6,322 bases of DNA from Firmicutes bacterium UBA5499 (GCA_002426275.1 DIPB01000164.1:1-6322); one strand, 5' to 3'. Counted from the stretch's first letter, positions 1 to 5,565 are shown. Numbers and translations: made by a program. Notes: generated by a model from the sequence alone, not told the origin.

Positions 1-53
1 GCGCACGGTTCGGGACCGTGAGGCCCCGGGTTCAAATCCCGGCGCCCCGACCA
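1..53 (+). tRNA. tRNA-Pro (anticodon CGG), 3' part only
   Basis: The left edge of the window cuts this tRNA. What remains folds as the right-hand part of a tRNA: an anticodon stem CACGG/CCGTG (4-8 with 16-20) closing the 7-nt loop TTCGGGA with anticodon CGG at 11-13; a 5-nt variable loop (21-25); a T arm CCGGG/CCCGG around the loop TTCAAAT (26-42); the 3' acceptor strand CGCCCCG (43-49); discriminator A50; and an encoded CCA at 51-53. The anticodon CGG reads CCG proline codons. The 5' acceptor strand, D arm and promoter are outside the window. Confidence 0.95.
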
Positions 54-70
54 AAAACAAAAGGTAATAA

Positions 71-90
71 AGATTTATTGGTCTAAAAGC
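71..90 (+). repeat. 20-nt direct repeat, copy 1
   Basis: Bases 71-90 match bases 148-167 at 19 of 20 positions; the only difference is C versus G at the 13th base. The copies start 77 bp apart and sit on either side of the terminator. In copy 1 the repeat supplies the left arm and loop of the 71-100 hairpin. Confidence 0.75.
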
Positions 91-100
91 CAGTAAATCT
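71..100. repeat. 11-bp hairpin downstream of the tRNA
   Basis: AGATTTATTGG (71-81) pairs with CCAGTAAATCT (90-100) through 11 positions, ten Watson-Crick and one T-G, around an 8-nt loop. No T-tract follows on the plus strand, so it is not a standard terminator by itself. It may be a processing or stabilising structure at the 3' end of the tRNA transcript. Its left arm and loop are part of a 20-nt direct repeat (71-90 and 148-167). Confidence 0.6.
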
Positions 101-108
101 GCGCCTTT

Positions 109-145
109 AGAGGGCTTTCACTGAGAAAAGTGGAAGCTCTTTTTT
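109..145 (+). terminator. Rho-independent terminator of the tRNA transcript
   Basis: AGAG (109-112) pairs with CTCT (137-140), and CTTTCACT (115-122) pairs with AGTGGAAG (129-136) with one G-T pair. GG at 113-114 is bulged and the loop is GAGAAA. The stem is followed at once by TTTTT (141-145). Twelve base pairs, a small loop and a T-tract on the plus strand fit an intrinsic terminator ending the tRNA-Pro transcript about 90 bp after its CCA end. Confidence 0.75.
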
Positions 146-147
146 AT

Positions 148-167
148 AGATTTATTGGTGTAAAAGC
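148..167 (+). repeat. 20-nt direct repeat, copy 2
   Basis: This is the second copy of the 71-90 sequence, with one mismatch. The right arm that completes the hairpin in copy 1 (CCAGTAAATCT) is missing here. The text continues directly into TTCACTCTGATGAG, which resembles the TTCACTGAG at 117-125. This looks like a tandem duplication of the tRNA trailer in which the second unit lost its middle. Confidence 0.7.
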
Positions 168-185
168 TTCACTCTGATGAGGCTT
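164..185. repeat. 8-bp hairpin
   Basis: AAGCTTCA (164-171) pairs with TGAGGCTT (178-185) with one T-G pair around the 6-nt loop CTCTGA. No T-tract follows. Its right arm overlaps the left copy of the 11-bp inverted repeat that has its mate at 563-573, so the two pairings would compete. Confidence 0.45.
175..185 (+). repeat. 11-bp inverted repeat, left copy
   Basis: TGATGAGGCTT here is the exact reverse complement of AAGCCTCATCA at 563-573. The match does not extend in either direction and no target-site duplication is visible outside the repeats. The enclosed 377 bp hold a GC-rich possible gene relic. By a rough estimate an 11-bp inverted match in about 700 bp is unlikely but not excluded by chance. 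Confidence 0.5.
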
Positions 186-242
186 AAACCTGCAAGTAAA
201 AGCATTCATGAGTGGCGCCCTTTTCAGAAAGCAGTAAAATAA

Positions 243-527
243 AAAAAGGAACTGTTCGAGCTCTCGGTCGATCTCCAGAGCGGCCTAACGGCCGGAATCA
301 CCGGACACGGCTCCAGCTTCGGCGACATTGCGGGGAATATCTCATTATCGAGCTTGGCAGCTCGCCGGAGCTCGGCGGTGCCATTGGCTCCGGAGTCTCT
401 GGGGGTCTGTCGGCTATTACAAATCTCATCTTATGCTGTTTATGATTATCATGATGGAATATTCAGTTATTCAACTTTCGCGCTGAAAAATGCACTCAAA
501 CCTTTGATTAAAGATAAAATCCAATAA
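243..527 (+). pseudogene. Possible frame-broken relic of a Gly-rich (phage-tail-like?) protein
   Basis: No start codon with a ribosome site opens this segment, yet it looks coding. The frame starting at 243 is free of stops for 94 codons to TAA 525-527. It begins with a plausible protein text (LFELSVDLQSGLTAGITGHG, then SSFGDIAGNIS) to about 343. Around 349-420 the better text is in another frame (ELGSSPELGGAIGSG, then VSGGLSAI). From about 420 the first frame again looks protein-like (SSYAVYDYHDGIFSYSTFAL, ending in NALKPLIKDKIQ). Two compensating indels would explain this. Gly/Ala/Ser-rich text of this type occurs near the C-terminus of phage tape-measure proteins and in large polymorphic exoproteins, but the family is not identified. 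The segment is GC-rich between AT-rich flanks. A chance open stretch is a real alternative. Confidence 0.3.
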
Positions 528-562
528 CAAAATATCCCCAATTTGGTAAAATAGAAGCAAGC

Positions 563-573
563 AAGCCTCATCA
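563..573 (-). repeat. 11-bp inverted repeat, right copy
   Basis: AAGCCTCATCA is the exact reverse complement of the sequence at 175-185. Together the two copies could be terminal inverted repeats of a small non-autonomous element of about 399 bp, but no transposase remnant or duplicated target was seen. Confidence 0.5.
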
Positions 574-777
574 TATCAAGGGAAGAAGGGTGCTTTTGTG
601 ACTTCTATCAGAAAATAAGGCTGAGGGAAATATAGCATAATCGCTGTGCCAGAGGCTTTGTCCAGAAAAGAGCCGTATCTGGATCCCAGGCGCCGCTAAA
701 ACAGGAGGATTTTGGGATTTGGATGACGAAATACTAAAGCATGATCTCAATTTGGATGCTAGTGGGAGGGAACAATT
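574..777 (+). promoter_or_regulatory. Non-coding leader of the exbB operon, no known riboswitch recognised
   Basis: About 200 bp with no convincing gene precede the operon, and its promoter probably lies here or just upstream, but no -35/-10 pair stands out. Two hairpins that exclude each other can form: GGCTTT (654-659) with AGAGCC (669-674), and TCCAGA (661-666) with TCTGGA (678-683). A perfect AGGAGG (703-708) is followed only by trivial open frames; ATG 723 gives the four-residue MTKY then stop, 14 nt away. Cobalamin, c-di-GMP, T-box and Moco consensus cores were looked for by eye and not found. Confidence 0.3.
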
Positions 778-1491
778 GTGTGGCAGACTTTTCTAAAGGG
801 CGGGCCCGTAATGTGGCCTATTCTAGGCTGTTCTGTAATCGCCCTGGCTATCATTTTGGAACGAATCGTAGTTCTCATACGATGCGGAAAAGATCCTTCC
901 GGTTACCTTAGAAGGTTAATTTGGGCTCTGCGGCAAGGAAGGTGGATTGAAGCCTCATCTCTGGCAGATCACGCAGCCACGCCGCTTGAGAAAATAATCG
1001 CGGCAGGCTATAGAGAATTCCTTGAGCAAACCGATGGCAATTGGCAATTTGGCGAGAGTAATCCCTCTGAACAAAACGTACTGAGCTGTGTGGAAATGGC
1101 AATGGAGGCGCACGCGAAGACGGAAGTTGAAAAAATGCGGCAAAACTTTCCGCTTTTGGATGTGATCATTACAGTTAGCCCCATGTTAGGCTTGCTTGGT
1201 ACTGTGACCGGAATCATCAAATGCTTCGATGTAATCAACTCCTTGGCCGGCGCCACAGATCCTCTCAGGCTGAGCGTTGGCATTGCGGAAGCGTTGATCA
1301 CTACGGCAGGCGGATTGATCGTGGCCATCCCCGCCGTGCTTTGTTCAACATATTTAAACATTTTAGTTGAGAAAAACGTTGGTCTGATTAACCGCTGGGG
1401 CGATGAGTTCCTGCGGCTGCTCAGGGCGAAACGAGGTGAAGAACTTGAATATTCAGGTGCAAAGAAAACCGCCGCGGCTAGAGATAACTAA
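778..1491 (+). CDS. exbB: ExbB/TolQ-type proton channel subunit (237 aa)
   Basis: This inner-membrane protein belongs to the MotA/TolQ/ExbB family, which with ExbD uses the proton gradient to energise a TonB- or TolA-like protein. Three membrane segments are visible: residues about 12-35, 125-150 and 168-196, with a cytoplasmic loop (about 36-124) between the first two, as is usual in ExbB. The signature stretches are both present: SPMLGLLGTVTGII (134-147) and GIAEALITTAGGL (168-180) followed by IVAIPAV. T142, E171 and T176 fall where E. coli ExbB has its polar pore residues T148, E176 and T181. Length is normal. The start is GTG 778, seven bases after GGGAGGG (764-770). It is the first gene of the five-gene set and overlaps exbD by 47 bp. 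ExbB is preferred over TolQ because of the TonB-like gene two places downstream. Confidence 0.93.
   Translation: MWQTFLKGGPVMWPILGCSVIALAIILERIVVLIRCGKDPSGYLRRLIWALRQGRWIEASSLADHAATPLEKIIAAGYREFLEQTDGNWQFGESNPSEQNVLSCVEMAMEAHAKTEVEKMRQNFPLLDVIITVSPMLGLLGTVTGIIKCFDVINSLAGATDPLRLSVGIAEALITTAGGLIVAIPAVLCSTYLNILVEKNVGLINRWGDEFLRLLRAKRGEELEYSGAKKTAAARDN
1433..1439 (+). promoter_or_regulatory. Ribosome binding site that decides the exbD start
   Basis: GAGGTGA is a seven-base match to the 16S anti-Shine-Dalgarno complement and lies five bases before TTG 1445. Upstream in-frame candidates ATG 1403 and GTG 1436 have no comparable site, and GTG 1436 is inside the site itself. The site lies within the coding sequence of exbB, which points to translational coupling. 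Confidence 0.7.
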
Positions 1492-1855
1492 TGCCGTAGA
1501 CATCATGTTCTTCATGCTGATCTTCTTCATCCTCTTTAGCACCTTACGACATGGACAGGCCGGTATCGATGTAAATCTTCCTCAGGCTGTCTCCGGCAAG
1601 GCGATGCAGGTGCAGGATTTTGTGATTTCCGTCGATGACAACAAAGAACTTTATTGGGGAAATCAGCCCCTTGCCATAGGCGAGCTGGGACCGAAAATTG
1701 AAAGCCAGCTGCGGAAAAATCCCAATAGCAGATTTATCGTTCAAGCGGACCGGAATTTGCGCTATTATGATCTCGTGAAGGTGTTGGACAAGGCCAGGCT
1801 GGCGGGCGGTACAAAGGTGGCTTTGGCGGTGCAGCCTGCCGAAAGCCGCAATTAA
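1445..1855 (+). CDS. exbD: ExbD/TolR-type energy transducer subunit (136 aa)
   Basis: This is the bitopic partner of ExbB, with a short cytoplasmic N-terminus, one membrane helix and a periplasmic domain. The N-terminus NIQVQRKPPRLEITNAVD is typical of the family, the helix covers about residues 18-35, and D19 sits where E. coli ExbD has the essential proton-carrying Asp25. The periplasmic part has the family pattern: IDVNLPQA (41-48), a small beta domain with FIVQADRNLRYYDLVKVLD (97-115), and a C-terminal VALAVQP (125-131). TTG 1445 is chosen because GAGGTGA precedes it by five bases. ATG 1403 would add 14 residues with a Cys/Gly-rich text (SSCGCSGRNEVKN) unlike the family. The overlap with exbB (47 bp) and 11-bp gap to the next gene support one operon. 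Confidence 0.9.
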   Translation: MNIQVQRKPPRLEITNAVDIMFFMLIFFILFSTLRHGQAGIDVNLPQAVSGKAMQVQDFVISVDDNKELYWGNQPLAIGELGPKIESQLRKNPNSRFIVQADRNLRYYDLVKVLDKARLAGGTKVALAVQPAESRN

Positions 1856-1866
1856 GAGGTAAAAAA

Positions 1867-2682
1867 ATGTCAGTATTAGCTAACAAGAGCTCAACTTTCC
1901 CTTTTTGGCTCGTCTTATCCGCTTTATTTCACAGTTTGATTTTTTTGATTCCCCTGTCCTCTTCCTGGGAGAAGGGAGAAGGCGCGCTCACAGTGGGAGA
2001 AATAGGATTGGTGGATATCGGCGAGGTGGGAGCGGGCGGTGAAGTGACGGAGGGGGCAGGAAGCGGCCCTTCAGACGGCGTCGCCGCGCTTCCTGGACTT
2101 CCGGAGCAGTCCGCCGGCACTTATGAAATTTCCCGGCAAGATCTGGATAAGTTCTTTTTCACAGGGGAAAAATCCGGTAATAACTATGTTGTCACCCCTG
2201 AGGCTGAAGGAAGCCGCACGGTAATCCCTTCGTCTGGTTCTCCCAGCGCTAATTCCGGTAATCCTCAGGCGGGAAGCTCTGATGGCGGCGGACATGGCAG
2301 CGGCGCTACCGCTGGTTCTCCCGACGGGCACGGCGATGGCTCGGGTTCTGGTCAATCCGGCACAGGTTCGGGAGGAGGAGGCGACGGCGGTCCTTCTTTG
2401 CCTGGCGCCAAAAGCATCCGCAGCACCAAAAACATCATGAATATGAGCGGCAATGAGCTGAGCCTTCACACCGTCGTGGAGATCAGGCCGGACGGTTCTT
2501 ATGATGTAATCGAGCCCATCGCAAGCGGCAGCCCGGCGTCTGCCGCGGCCGCAAGGCAGTTCGCTGATTTAAAATCACAGCTCGCAGATTTGGCCTATCA
2601 TAAAACTTATAAGCTGAAAATCACTTTCAGCTATTTTCCTGGAAAAGCCCAAGGGGAAATGAAGTTTGCGGTTGTAAAGTAG
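1867..2682 (+). CDS. TonB-like energy transducer with Gly-rich linker (271 aa)
   Basis: The protein has TonB layout. It has a short cytoplasmic N-terminus, one membrane helix (about 12-30), a long flexible periplasmic linker and a C-terminal domain. In the helix S18 and H22 form the Ser-xxx-His pair that matches S16/H20 of E. coli TonB, the residues needed to couple to ExbBD. Instead of the usual Pro-Lys/Pro-Glu rod, residues about 120-180 are rich in Gly, Ser, Asp and His. The C-terminal part (about 197-271) resembles a TonB C-terminal domain: VVEIRPDGSYDV, a SGSPASAAAARQF helix start and a closing strand YKLKITFSYFPG. ATG 1867 follows AAGAGGT (1854-1860) by six bases. It lies right after exbB and exbD, as TonB genes often do. 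Its outer-membrane partner is not in the window. TolA-like function is a weaker alternative. Confidence 0.75.
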   Translation: MSVLANKSSTFPFWLVLSALFHSLIFLIPLSSSWEKGEGALTVGEIGLVDIGEVGAGGEVTEGAGSGPSDGVAALPGLPEQSAGTYEISRQDLDKFFFTGEKSGNNYVVTPEAEGSRTVIPSSGSPSANSGNPQAGSSDGGGHGSGATAGSPDGHGDGSGSGQSGTGSGGGGDGGPSLPGAKSIRSTKNIMNMSGNELSLHTVVEIRPDGSYDVIEPIASGSPASAAAARQFADLKSQLADLAYHKTYKLKITFSYFPGKAQGEMKFAVVK

Positions 2683-2685
2683 AGC

Positions 2686-2699
2686 TTGCCGTAAGGCAA
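2686..2699 (+). other. Short intergenic hairpin with GTAA loop
   Basis: TTGCC and GGCAA pair over five bases around GTAA, a GNRA-type tetraloop, in the 43-bp gap after the tonB-like gene. No T-tract follows, so it is unlikely to end transcription. It could affect mRNA stability or relative expression of the downstream genes, but so short a stem may be chance. Confidence 0.35.
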
Positions 2700-2725
2700 A
2701 TACTAAAATTCAGTTGGTGAAATTA

Positions 2726-4648
2726 ATGAAAAAATATTTGCCCTGGCTGATGTCATGGTTCATGTTGTATGCCGCTTCTCAGGCTGCCGTGCTGGAAAAT
2801 GCTTATCTTAAGGTCGTTGTCAACGACGGCCCTTTTGAAGCAGGCCGCTTCTCAGTGCAGACCACAGGAGGAGATCCGGCTCGCGCTGACGATGATGCGC
2901 AGGAGCTGCTTTATGGCGGCGCAGAGCCGTGGAGCTCTTATACCACCGTCAGGATCGACGGCAAAGATTACCTGTTCGGCGGCCCAACCCAGCGCAGGGC
3001 CGGCTTGAATTTGCCCACAGGAGAACATGTGACGGGGCCTGTCAAGCAAGGCAAGGCAATTCATACGGTCTACAAAATCCAAGATTTATTGGTAACGCAG
3101 ATCATCTCTTTGGAGCGCACTTCCACAACCGGTCTGGAAGACGCCACGCAAATTCAATATCTCGTCAGCAATCAAGGAAAAAACGCGCATAGCTTCGGAA
3201 TTCGTTTGCTCTTGGACACTAAGCTGGGAAGAGAAGACGGCGCGGCCATCCGCGTGGGGGAGCGGGCGCTCAGCACCGAAACCGCCCTCAGCGGCGGCTC
3301 TCTCCCCGATTTCTGGCAGGCTTTCGATAATTTAGCGGAGCCTCACGTGATCGCTCAGGGCACGCTGAAAGGCGGAGCGCTCATGCCGCCCGATTCCATC
3401 CTCATTGCCAACTGGGGAACGCTGGCTGATAAAAGCTGGAAAGCGCCGCTTAATTCAGGCCGCGGTTTTATCCGGGAAGGGGAAGATGAGCCTGATACGG
3501 CCTTCGCCCTCTTTTGGGAAGGGACTCTCCAAGCCGGTGAAACCAAGAGTTACTGCACTCACTATGGATTAGGCGGAGTTACCATCAGCCGAGGACGCTT
3601 GAGCTTGGGCGTTACTTCTCCCAAAGAAGTTTTAGATAACCAAAGTTTCAAAATCATCGCTTACATAGAAAACAAAGAGCAAGGCACAGTAGAAAATGCC
3701 TGGCTTAAGCTTCAGTTGCCGGCCGGCTTTACAACTGTGGCCCCTCTGGAGCGGAAACTAGGCCAAGTTAAAGGCGGTCAGTCGCTGACAGCAGAGTGGC
3801 TGGTTAGCGCGGGGGCGATGGCTGCTAAAAAATCCAGCTTCACAGTGGTTGTGGGCGGCGATCATTGTGAACCTGTGAGCGTAACCCGGCAAGTGGAGAT
3901 CATCGGTCCTCCGGCAATAAGTCTGGATTTTAAGGAACCTACGATCAACATCGCCGATCAGCGTTGGGTCTTGGCCGACGATCCGGAAAAGAAGCCCATT
4001 TGGATTTTTCCCGTGCAGGTAACGGTTAAAAATGGAGGGGATAGCGCCGCGCAAGTTGAATTATCAGGTGAGACAATCTCCGGTTTGGAATTCGCCCTCC
4101 CGTATGATAAATACAAATACATCGGCGCTTTAGGTCCGAAGCAAAGTTATCAGTTCATTTGGTATTTTGCGCCCACAAGCTTTGCCGGAGGCAGAGGAGA
4201 GTTCAAAATCGCGGCCAACTATCATAATAAGACGGAGCAGACCACAGGCACTTTCTTTTATCCTAAGCTTCCGGTTAAACTGTCTTTGGAGCAAAGGAAA
4301 AGCCAATTGAAAGCGCACGATACCTTCAGCGTAGAGTTCTGGGCGCAAAACCTTTCTTCGCTGACAGGTTATTCGCTTTTGATCATGTATCCTGATTTTC
4401 TCGAACCGGTCAGCGTCTTCAGAGGGACTGCCATCAGAGAAGGTTCTTTCAACTGGCAGCAGGAACAAAAAGGTGTTATACGCGTTGAAGCCAAATTAAA
4501 CCAGGCTCGCGACGTAAAAAAAGATACCTTGGCGACGCTGAATTTCCTAGCTAAAGCTGCCGGAGAAGGGGAAGTGCAAGTAATTCCTGTGAATCCAACT
4601 TCCGGTGCGGTTATCATCAAGTTAAAAATCGAGGAGGCAGAGCAGTGA
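2726..4648 (+). CDS. Exported multi-domain beta protein with C-terminal cohesin-like domain (640 aa)
   Basis: No named family is recognised for the whole protein. Residues 1-20 are a signal peptide (KK, hydrophobic core, likely cleavage after ASQA). Residues about 21-285 form a beta-rich domain with a distinctive text: FGIRLLLDTKLGREDGAA, LPDFWQAFDNL and ALFWEGTLQAGETKSY. Its pattern recalls mutarotase-like or carbohydrate-related beta-sandwich domains, but that is an impression. Residues about 290-395 and 396-512 look like two CARDB/DUF11-type Ig-like domains. Residues about 515-636 have a cohesin-like pattern: FSVEFWAQNLSSLTGYSLLI, then RGTAIREGSF and TLATLNFLAKAAGEGEVQV. There is no C-terminal anchor or sorting signal. 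ATG 2726 is preferred over TTG 2714 or GTG 2717 because GGTGA (2716-2720) precedes it by five bases and gives a cleaner signal peptide. It is probably a secreted or surface binding protein. The gene ends in a four-base overlap with the next. Confidence 0.7.
   Translation: MKKYLPWLMSWFMLYAASQAAVLENAYLKVVVNDGPFEAGRFSVQTTGGDPARADDDAQELLYGGAEPWSSYTTVRIDGKDYLFGGPTQRRAGLNLPTGEHVTGPVKQGKAIHTVYKIQDLLVTQIISLERTSTTGLEDATQIQYLVSNQGKNAHSFGIRLLLDTKLGREDGAAIRVGERALSTETALSGGSLPDFWQAFDNLAEPHVIAQGTLKGGALMPPDSILIANWGTLADKSWKAPLNSGRGFIREGEDEPDTAFALFWEGTLQAGETKSYCTHYGLGGVTISRGRLSLGVTSPKEVLDNQSFKIIAYIENKEQGTVENAWLKLQLPAGFTTVAPLERKLGQVKGGQSLTAEWLVSAGAMAAKKSSFTVVVGGDHCEPVSVTRQVEIIGPPAISLDFKEPTINIADQRWVLADDPEKKPIWIFPVQVTVKNGGDSAAQVELSGETISGLEFALPYDKYKYIGALGPKQSYQFIWYFAPTSFAGGRGEFKIAANYHNKTEQTTGTFFYPKLPVKLSLEQRKSQLKAHDTFSVEFWAQNLSSLTGYSLLIMYPDFLEPVSVFRGTAIREGSFNWQQEQKGVIRVEAKLNQARDVKKDTLATLNFLAKAAGEGEVQVIPVNPTSGAVIIKLKIEEAEQ
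4631..4637 (+). promoter_or_regulatory. Ribosome binding site for the coiled-coil gene
   Basis: GAGGAGG lies inside the last codons of the preceding gene, seven bases before GTG 4645. The start overlaps the upstream stop as GTGA, so the two genes are likely translationally coupled and made in related amounts. Confidence 0.8.
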
Positions 4649-5565
4649 GACGTGCCTTACAGATCATCTTAATCCTTGCGGCGGTTTTCAGCGCCCCTGC
4701 TTTGGCCGACTCTGAGGCTGACTTGCAGCGCATGATCGATGCCGGCTATCTGCCGGCAAACGCGGACGGAAAGTTGGCAGGAGAAGAGCCTGTGGATCGG
4801 CGTACCCTGGCCCATGCCATCGCCATGTTGCTAGCCGAAATCAGCGAGAATGCGCCTGAAGTAAAAGAAGAGCTTCTGCGCAATCTCACAGTTCAATTGC
4901 AGGCAGAATTGGCAACGCTGTCCGCCAAAACCAAAGAGGTTGAGGAGTCGCTGTCCCGCCTGGAAGAAGCGTCATCCATCGCCAAAGACGAGTTGGTGAA
5001 CACTACGGCGCAAAGCCAAAAACTCTCGGCGGACCTCCAGGCGTCCCAGTCCAAGCTTGAAGGCCTAGCACAGAAGCTCGCAGACATGGAACAGGTTTAC
5101 AAAACGCTGCAAGGGGAAATTGAGGGAGCAAAACAGACCAGCGAGGCAGCGTTTAAAAGGCAAGGCGACTTGCTTTCAGAGCTGGAAACGCGCGCTTCAA
5201 CTCTGCGCCGCGAGACAGGAGAGCTTGCGGATTTAGTTCACGCAGTGGAACAGCGCAGCGTGCAGCTGGGCGGACAACTTGAGACGACTGAGGCGGCTTT
5301 ATATGAAAACGTCAACAAACTGCAGTTGGATTTAGCCTCGAATACCTTGCTGCTGCGGGCCACAGAAGACAAACTGCAGCTGACTCAGGAACAAACTTCA
5401 CAGCAGCTGGCCTCTCTGCGGGAGGAATTGGCCGCGTCTCAGGCCAAAATAGCGGCGCAAAAGAGCGACTTTGTCGCTTATCAAAATCAGAGCAATAGGT
5501 GGAGCAAGTTGGCTCTTTCAGTGGGAGCGGTGATTGTTCCCGTGTTGCTGCTGATGATTTATTAG
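4645..5565 (+). CDS. Exported SLH-like coiled-coil protein with C-terminal membrane anchor (306 aa)
   Basis: No known named protein is recognised. Residues 1-21 are a signal peptide (RR, hydrophobic core, APALA then D22). Residues about 25-66 resemble one S-layer homology unit: DLQRMIDAGYLPANADGKL, then EPVDRRTLAHAIAMLLAEI, matching the pattern of a helix, a Gly turn and the pV-x-R-x-x-x-A helix. Residues about 73-280 are almost entirely Gln/Glu/Ala/Leu/Ser/Lys-rich helix without Pro or Cys after about residue 71, as in a long coiled coil. Residues about 287-305 are a hydrophobic helix that ends the protein (SVGAVIVPVLLLMIY). If the signal peptide is cleaved, the rod would lie in the periplasm, tied at its C-terminus to the inner membrane, with the SLH-like end free to touch peptidoglycan or its secondary polymer. 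The start is GTG 4645 with a GAGGAGG site. Confidence 0.75.
   Translation: MRRALQIILILAAVFSAPALADSEADLQRMIDAGYLPANADGKLAGEEPVDRRTLAHAIAMLLAEISENAPEVKEELLRNLTVQLQAELATLSAKTKEVEESLSRLEEASSIAKDELVNTTAQSQKLSADLQASQSKLEGLAQKLADMEQVYKTLQGEIEGAKQTSEAAFKRQGDLLSELETRASTLRRETGELADLVHAVEQRSVQLGGQLETTEAALYENVNKLQLDLASNTLLLRATEDKLQLTQEQTSQQLASLREELAASQAKIAAQKSDFVAYQNQSNRWSKLALSVGAVIVPVLLLMIY

Noticed and set aside
212..445. Open frame of 77 codons starting at GTG 212
   Set aside because: No ribosome site precedes it, the first half is Arg-rich text typical of an off-frame reading, and only its second half looks coding. It is better explained as part of the possible frame-broken relic.
636..641. CATAAT as a -10 element for the exbB operon
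   Set aside because: Five of six bases match, but no -35-like hexamer lies 16-18 bases upstream and such hexamers are common in AT-rich DNA.
580..695. Possible cobalamin riboswitch, suggested by GGGTGC, GAGGGAA and GCTGTGCC pieces
   Set aside because: The conserved core (CCCGCNACTGTAA and the AGCCAGGAGACC block) is absent and the spacing does not fit. Only a covariance-model search could rescue this.
723..737. Mini-gene MTKY-stop after AGGAGG as a leader peptide
   Set aside because: The 14-base distance from the ribosome site is too long and four codons carry no recognisable attenuation signal, so it is kept only as an observation about the leader.
1008..1361. Minus-strand open frame opposite exbB
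   Set aside because: It is antisense to well-conserved ExbB coding sequence, with no ribosome site or recognisable protein text.
2071..2469. Minus-strand open frame opposite the tonB-like gene
   Set aside because: The Gly-rich, GC-rich linker codons on the plus strand produce a long Ala/Arg/Ser-rich frame on the other strand; it is a composition effect.
3082..3093. Third occurrence of AGATTTATTGGT, as in the repeats at 71 and 148
   Set aside because: It is only 12 bases, lies in frame inside a gene, and does not extend to the rest of the 20-mer, so coincidence is the simplest reading.
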